From contig SVGA01000001.1 of assembly GCA_015056575.1 (NCBI GenBank), positions 124,001 through 188,000 of the forward strand: a DNA stretch of 64,000 nucleotides, in the 5' to 3' direction. Position 1 is the first letter of the stretch, and each line of letters begins with the position of its first letter. Below, one piece after another: positions 59,431-64,000 of the stretch. Position numbers and translations under genes: made by a program. The stretch is from Butyrivibrio sp. GTDB lineage: Bacteria; Bacillota; Clostridia; Lachnospirales; Lachnospiraceae. The notes below the pieces were generated by a model. The model worked only from the letters and a program-made list of their open reading frames with translations. It did no database searches and had not been told where the DNA came from.

Positions 59431-60132
59431 ATGAGTTTATTTTTGGAAAAGGTAGTAGCGGACGGATATGTTACCTACAACATTACCAAAGGAGGATATG
59501 CGCTGATCATCGGCCTTGCGGTCCTGGCATTTCTTACCATCAGCTATTTCCTCAACAAAGACGGCAAGTTCAAAATGAGCGTCAAGCAGACAACAGTTTC
59601 TGCACTTTGTCTGGCACTTGCATTTGTATTGTCCAACATTAAGCTTTTCAAGCTGCCCATGGGCGGTTCCGTAACATTCTTCAGCATGTTCTTTGTGACT
59701 TTCATCGGCTATCTGTACGGACCCAGGATCGGTCTTGCATCTGCCTTTGCCTACGGACTTCTTCAGCTTGTGGTTGATCCTTATATCATCAGCGTTCCAC
59801 AGCTTCTTTGTGATTACATCCTTGCATTTACAGCGCTGGGACTTTCAGGTTTCTTCTGTAACAAGAAGGGTGGAATGATAAAGGGTTATCTTCTTGCTGT
59901 TTTCGGAAGATTTATCTTTTCGGTTCTTTCCGGAGTGGTATTCTTTGCGGACTATGCACCGGAAGGGATGTCACCTCTTGCTTACTCGGCAGCCTACAAC
60001 GGATCTTACCTTGCTGCAGAGAGTGCCATCACAGTGATAGTTCTTTTGATCCCTGTTGTACATGATGCTATCTACCGTGTAAAGATCGAGGCACAGGAAA
60101 AAGAAGTCAGAAATCAGGTATCACTTGGTTAA
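59431..60132 (+). CDS. thiT: ThiT-type thiamine ECF transporter S component
   Basis: A 233-residue membrane protein with six or seven TM helices. MSVKQTTVSALCLALAFVLSNIKLFKLPMGGSVTFFSMFFV and YLYGPRIGLASAFAYGLLQLVVDPYI (read in parts) are ThiT-like, with the PMGGSVT loop and the Gly/aromatic thiamine site. The TPP riboswitch makes thiamine the likely substrate. The start is fixed at 59431 by GGGAGG; a longer frame from 59356 would run through the expression platform. Confidence 0.92.
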   Translation: MSLFLEKVVADGYVTYNITKGGYALIIGLAVLAFLTISYFLNKDGKFKMSVKQTTVSALCLALAFVLSNIKLFKLPMGGSVTFFSMFFVTFIGYLYGPRIGLASAFAYGLLQLVVDPYIISVPQLLCDYILAFTALGLSGFFCNKKGGMIKGYLLAVFGRFIFSVLSGVVFFADYAPEGMSPLAYSAAYNGSYLAAESAITVIVLLIPVVHDAIYRVKIEAQEKEVRNQVSLG

Positions 60133-60163
60133 AGTGAATCTGCGGTATTGATTGAGGGGAAAT

Positions 60164-60203
60164 ATGGTGTACAATCAAAATAGATTGTACACCATGTTTT
60201 TTT
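60164..60203 (+). terminator. Terminator after thiT
   Basis: A 13-bp perfect stem (60164-60176/60183-60195), a 6-nt loop, then GTTTTTTT. Confidence 0.92.
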
Positions 60204-60242
60204 ATAAAAATTTTATTAAATTTAGCAAGGGCCGTACTTTCA

Positions 60243-60271
60243 TTAATCCATAAAGTATCATACTATATAAT
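60243..60271 (+). promoter_or_regulatory. Promoter of MacB-like ABC operon
   Basis: Perfect TATAAT (60266-60271) with weak TTAATC 17 bp upstream (60243-60248). Confidence 0.5.
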
Positions 60272-60307
60272 GAAGTTTGTGTATTTTTTGGCAATCGGAG
60301 ATCATAT

Positions 60308-61012
60308 ATGAAGAAACTCGTTGAAATAAAGGATGTAAGCAAGATATACAATCCCGGAGAAAATGAGGTCAGGGCCTTAAACCATGTATCACTGACCATC
60401 GGAGAGGGAGAATTTGTGGCCATCATCGGTCAGTCCGGCTCCGGCAAATCAACTCTCATGAACATGCTGGGGTGCCTTGATACCCCCACCAGCGGCAAGT
60501 ATTTTCTTCATGGGCAGGATGTTTCCCACATGTCCGATGACGAACAGTCCGACATCAGGAACAGGGAGATAGGCTTTATTTTTCAGGGATTCAATCTTAT
60601 ACCGTCGCTGACGGCTTTGGAAAACGTGGAGCTTCCTCTGATCTACAGGGGAGTTTCCAAGAAGGAGAGGCTGCGTCTTGCCAATGCCGCACTTAACAGT
60701 GTTGGACTTGAAAAGAGAAAGACTCACAAGCCCAGTGAGATGTCCGGCGGACAGCAGCAGAGGGTTGCCATCGCAAGGGCCATAGCCCAGGCACCGCCTA
60801 TTCTTCTGGCGGACGAGCCCACAGGTAACCTTGATACCCACTCCACCAAGGAGATCATAAGGATCATAAAGAGGCTCTACCATGAGGGCAGAACGGTCAT
60901 CATCATTACTCATGACCCCGGAATAGCCAAGCAGGCCAAGAGGATAATAACTATCTCAGACGGAATGATCCAAAGCGATATCAAGAATCCGGAATATAAG
61001 GATGAAATCTGA
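60308..61012 (+). CDS. ABC transporter ATPase, MacB/LolD type
   Basis: A 234-residue ATPase with Walker [11 protein letters not shown], signature [14 protein letters not shown], Walker [13 protein letters not shown] and H-loop THD. The [16 protein letters not shown] segment is typical of the MacB/LolD group, which powers non-canonical exporters by a mechanical stroke. GGAG lies 7 nt before the ATG. First gene of an exporter operon. Confidence 0.93.
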   Translation: MKKLVEIKDVSKIYNPGENEVRALNHVSLTIGEGEFVAIIGQSGSGKSTLMNMLGCLDTPTSGKYFLHGQDVSHMSDDEQSDIRNREIGFIFQGFNLIPSLTALENVELPLIYRGVSKKERLRLANAALNSVGLEKRKTHKPSEMSGGQQQRVAIARAIAQAPPILLADEPTGNLDTHSTKEIIRIIKRLYHEGRTVIIITHDPGIAKQAKRIITISDGMIQSDIKNPEYKDEI

Positions 61013-61045
61013 TTGTTATAGAAAAAAAGTGTATGGAGGAATGAA

Positions 61046-62599
61046 ATGTCTAAAGTTGATGAAGTTAAGCAGGGTGCGAGTGTGACTGAGCAGCCTGATG
61101 TAAACAATGAGATCAAAGAGACCACAGGATCTGAGATGGAGATCTACGAGGACTACGATACCACCGATCTGTCAGATTCGGCAGGTAAAAAGAAAAAGTT
61201 CAAGAAGCGCTACGTGGTTATTGGAATAGCTGCTCTTGCCCTTATCGGAATCATTGCAGGGGCTCTTAACAGCAGGAAGAACTCTGTTGTATATGTTGAG
61301 ACCTATACCGCTGCTCCCGGAGCCATTGAGAATGTTATCTCAATATCCGGTACCGTTCAGAGTGCTGATAGCAAGAGCTATTTTTCTGATGTAACTGCTC
61401 CTATTGAGAAGATCAATGTGAAGGTCGGAGACAAGGTAAAGGCCGGCGATGTGCTCTATACATTCGACCAGGAGGCGCTGGATCTTGCCCAGAATAACGC
61501 AGAGCTTGCCATCAAGCAGGCTAAGGGTAGCTACAGCGCTACGGTTGCAGGTGCAACAGCTTCGTCTTCCGCTCAGAACTATGCCAATACCATGACACTG
61601 GCCCAGATAAATGACAGGATCGATCAGATCACCAATGACATCGAGGCTGTACAGAAGCAGATAACTGAAAAGCAGAACAGGATCAATCAGACCATCGACG
61701 AGCTTAGGAAGGTTCAGATGGACTATAACCAGAACAGAGTAACAGACTCAGCTGAAGGATATGCTGCTACAGACAGAAAAGACAGCGATGGAAATGAGAT
61801 GTATCTTCAGACTCAGGAGGCGCTGACTGATGCTACAGCTGCACTTACCAGAGATCCGGAGATCATCGCCTGGCAGGATCAGATTACAGCCCTTAAGGAT
61901 GAAGCTACCCGTCTTGGAGAAGCCAAGTCCCTTAAGGTAAGCGGAGGAAGCGTACAGTCTGCCAAGGCAGCACTTGATACTACCCAGCTCAATCAGGAGG
62001 ATACCCTCTCCAAGATTGAGGAAGCCAGAGCAGGAGTGTCTGCAGAATTCAACGGCGTTGTTACAGCTATTCCCGCCAATGTAGTGGACGGAGCAACCGT
62101 TACCGCAGGCTCAATGGTTGTTACGCTGGCAAATCTTGATGAAGTTCAGGTTGCGATTCAGGTTTCAAAGAGCGATCTTCCCAAGATTTCCGTTGGACAG
62201 AAGGTTGATGTAACAATTAACAACAAGACCTATGAGGGTGAGATTTCCAAGATCTCCGGAACCGCAACAAAGAATGCCAACGGCGTTGCTGTTGTAGATA
62301 CAGTTATCGTTATCACAAACCCTGATGACGAGATAATCCTTGGAGTTGAGGCCAACAACAAGATCCATGCGGAGAAGGCAGAGAACACCATTGTCCTTCC
62401 TTATGAATATATTCAGACAGATGCCACCGGCGACTATGTTCTTGTAGTTGATAACGGCATCGTAACAAGAAAAGATGTAACGATAGGTATTTCCACCAGC
62501 ACTGACGCTGAGATCACAGAGGGGCTTTCTGTGGGAGATGCGGTTATTTCCTCTGATGTAAGTCTTCTCACGGAAGGAATGGCTGTTCAGGTACAGTAA
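61046..62599 (+). CDS. Membrane fusion-type adaptor protein
   Basis: A 517-residue adaptor (HlyD/MacA-like). An acidic cytoplasmic N-terminus (1-45) with KKKKFKKR leads to one TM helix (VVIGIAALALIGIIAGAL, about 52-70). Lipoyl-like half-motifs flank a long coiled coil (about 165-290), followed by a beta-barrel domain (EVQVAIQVSKSDLPKI) and a membrane-proximal domain. In Gram-positives such adaptors extend substrates through the wall. Met at 61046 has GGAGG 7 nt upstream. Its stop and the next start share one base. Confidence 0.9.
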   Translation: MSKVDEVKQGASVTEQPDVNNEIKETTGSEMEIYEDYDTTDLSDSAGKKKKFKKRYVVIGIAALALIGIIAGALNSRKNSVVYVETYTAAPGAIENVISISGTVQSADSKSYFSDVTAPIEKINVKVGDKVKAGDVLYTFDQEALDLAQNNAELAIKQAKGSYSATVAGATASSSAQNYANTMTLAQINDRIDQITNDIEAVQKQITEKQNRINQTIDELRKVQMDYNQNRVTDSAEGYAATDRKDSDGNEMYLQTQEALTDATAALTRDPEIIAWQDQITALKDEATRLGEAKSLKVSGGSVQSAKAALDTTQLNQEDTLSKIEEARAGVSAEFNGVVTAIPANVVDGATVTAGSMVVTLANLDEVQVAIQVSKSDLPKISVGQKVDVTINNKTYEGEISKISGTATKNANGVAVVDTVIVITNPDDEIILGVEANNKIHAEKAENTIVLPYEYIQTDATGDYVLVVDNGIVTRKDVTIGISTSTDAEITEGLSVGDAVISSDVSLLTEGMAVQVQ

Positions 62600-63807
62600 T
62601 GAGTAAATTCGGCGAGTATTTCAAAAGCGCAATTAAACAGATAATTGGAAACGGCTACAGAACATTGATGACCATGCTTGGCATAGTCATCGGAATAGCT
62701 GCGGTTATTGCCGTAGTGGCCCTTGGTAACGGGATGAGTTCCTACGTAAAGAACTCACTCAACGACCTGGCGGGCAACTATGGCGCTTTATCCCTGAACA
62801 CCTCCAAAACTTCGGAGAGATTTACCAGGGAAGACATAGCTGCCCTTGAGGAAGAGCTTCCGAATATTAAGGGTGTATCACCGATGCTGAATTCCTACGG
62901 CAAAGTCAAGGGAAGAAGAGATACCGTCAACTGTACCATAACAGGGGGAGCGGAAAGTCTTCTTTACAATGCCGGGAACGGGATTGTTAAGGGCTCTTAT
63001 TTTACAAGGCAGCAGGTTGATTCATGCCAGAGAGTCTGCGTTATGCTGTTAGATGATGCGGTGAAGCTCTTTGGGACTGAGGAAGCTATAGGTAAAGAGG
63101 TGGAGATAACCGCCTATGGTAAAACTGCCACCTATACCATAGTGGGACTTCGTGATCACATGAATGATATGTATGCTTTCCTCATGGAGGGGCAGGATTA
63201 TTTCGCGCAGATAGAGATGCCATACACCTCCCTTGGTGCAGACTTTGACTACGAGACCAACGAGTTTACTCAGCTGTATCTTTTTGATAATCAGGACAGC
63301 CTTTCGGATTCCGTCAGCAAAGCAGAAAACATTCTTACAAATGCACATAACTTAAGGGGGACAAGTGCACTCAGTGCCTACAGTATGGCGGATTTTGGTG
63401 ATGAGCTTAATTCAATTCTCGGTTATGCCCAGAGCTTCCTTTTATTGGTGTCGGTAATATCTCTTGTAGTAGGCGGCATCGGCGTTATGAACATTATGCT
63501 GGTTTCCGTAACGGAGAGGACAAGAGAAATCGGGATCAGAAAATCCATAGGTGCCAGTACCGGCGCCATTATGATACAGTTTTTGTCAGAGGCGGCAATC
63601 CTGACGCTCCTTGGAGGGATCGTGGGGATAATCCTGGGGATAGCTGCGGCTTTTGTGATCTGCACCGCCATTGGGTTTGATGTTATCATTACACCCACTT
63701 CCGTAGCAGGAGCAGCTCTTTTCTCCGTTTTGATAGGTCTTTTCTTCGGGCTGTATCCCGCAAGGAAAGCGGCTAAAATGAAGCCGATCGACGCACTGAG
63801 ACTGTAA
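62599..63807 (+). CDS. MacB/FtsX-like ABC permease
   Basis: 402 residues. TM1 (about 22-45; LMTMLGIVIGIAAVIAVVALG), a large extracellular MacB-PCD domain (50-270) and three C-terminal TM helices (about 280-395) with MLVSVTERTREIGIRKSIGAS, the coupling motif of the family. It ends PARKAAKMKPIDALRL as usual. Confidence 0.93.
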   Translation: MSKFGEYFKSAIKQIIGNGYRTLMTMLGIVIGIAAVIAVVALGNGMSSYVKNSLNDLAGNYGALSLNTSKTSERFTREDIAALEEELPNIKGVSPMLNSYGKVKGRRDTVNCTITGGAESLLYNAGNGIVKGSYFTRQQVDSCQRVCVMLLDDAVKLFGTEEAIGKEVEITAYGKTATYTIVGLRDHMNDMYAFLMEGQDYFAQIEMPYTSLGADFDYETNEFTQLYLFDNQDSLSDSVSKAENILTNAHNLRGTSALSAYSMADFGDELNSILGYAQSFLLLVSVISLVVGGIGVMNIMLVSVTERTREIGIRKSIGASTGAIMIQFLSEAAILTLLGGIVGIILGIAAAFVICTAIGFDVIITPTSVAGAALFSVLIGLFFGLYPARKAAKMKPIDALRL

Positions 63808-63822
63808 AAGTTTAGGAGATAT

Positions 63823-64000
63823 ATGGGAACTTTCGGTGAATATATAAAAAGTGCATTATCCAGCATTCGGAATAATAAGGGCAGGTCTTTTCTGACCATG
63901 CTTGGCATTATCATTGGTATTTCCGCGGTGCTTACGGTCCTTATCATCGGCGACGGCATGAAAGCCACAGTCAACAGTGAGATAGATTCACTGGGAGCCG
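63823..64000 (+). CDS. Second MacB/FtsX-like permease, 5' part only
   Basis: Begins at ATG 63823 with AGGAGA upstream and runs off the window after 59 codons. The N-terminus (MGTFGEYIKSALSSI, FLTMLGIIIGISAVLTVL) closely matches the preceding permease, so the exporter likely works as a heterodimer of two permeases (inference). Confidence 0.88.
   Translation, partial: MGTFGEYIKSALSSIRNNKGRSFLTMLGIIIGISAVLTVLIIGDGMKATVNSEIDSLGA

Overview
The window looks like chromosomal DNA of a Gram-positive anaerobic gut or rumen bacterium of the Lachnospiraceae, perhaps Butyrivibrio or a relative. This is inferred from GGAGG-type ribosome sites, mid-40s GC, AddAB rather than RecBCD, a DUF4364 regulator beside malic enzyme, separate IMP cyclohydrolase and AICAR formyltransferase genes, ECF-type vitamin transporters, and a set of surface or glycan enzymes. 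No rRNA, phage, IS or CRISPR array is visible. There is one tRNA gene (Thr, GGT) and two classical riboswitches (ZTP and TPP).

Layout. 0-1.5 kb: a toxin-antitoxin-like DUF3990/XRE pair under a promoter covered by two 20-bp palindromes. 1.5-3.3 kb: two divergent lipoproteins, one an SGNH hydrolase. 3.4-8.9 kb: a glycoside utilisation locus (GH2 glycosidase plus GPH symporter, divergent from an AraC regulator), then an XRE regulator preceded by a 47-codon ORF that is easily missed. 9.1-9.6 kb: a 128-bp tandem repeat. 9.7-12.9 kb: aldo/keto reductase, PfpI-like protein, radical SAM protein and SfsA. 13.2-25.7 kb: a 2759-residue surface protein with a PHP metallohydrolase domain, a YibE/F membrane protein and a large hybrid histidine kinase. 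25.8-29 kb: MATE exporter, a small membrane protein and a ComEC-like metallo-beta-lactamase lipoprotein. 29.5-34.6 kb: RarA, a DUF5722 surface enzyme, malic enzyme, DUF4364 and tRNA-Thr. 34.7-40.5 kb: an SH3-SGNH protein divergent from an amino-sugar operon (nagB, a GlmU-acetyltransferase-like protein, glmM, glmS). 40.6-44.8 kb: a GH13 glucosidase and an EAL protein. 44.8-47.2 kb: ZTP riboswitch and the last two purine steps. 47.4-51.4 kb: an ECF S-component divergent from a degenerate MocR regulator, then a GGDEF-EAL protein. 51.4-58.7 kb: addB-addA. 58.7-60.1 kb: a CPBP protease and TPP-riboswitch-controlled thiT. 60.3-64 kb: a MacB-like ABC exporter operon that runs off the window.

Three themes stand out. 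First, three genes (AraC at 7302, MATE at 25815, SH3-SGNH at 35690) have recognisable promoters whose predicted start site falls on or one base before the ATG, with no ribosome site, so they look like leaderless mRNAs. Second, the intergenic DNA is rich in short tandem repeats of several unrelated families (128, 118, 38-39 and 29 bp). One of them lies inside the 5' leader of the ZTP-controlled purine operon. Third, several regulators and signalling proteins have lost key residues: the MocR protein lacks its PLP lysine and C-terminus, and two proteins have degenerate GGDEF domains. No wholly new system can be proven from sequence alone. The strongest candidates are the DUF3990/XRE operon, the repeat-bearing ZTP leader and the lysine-less MocR with its direct-repeat operator.
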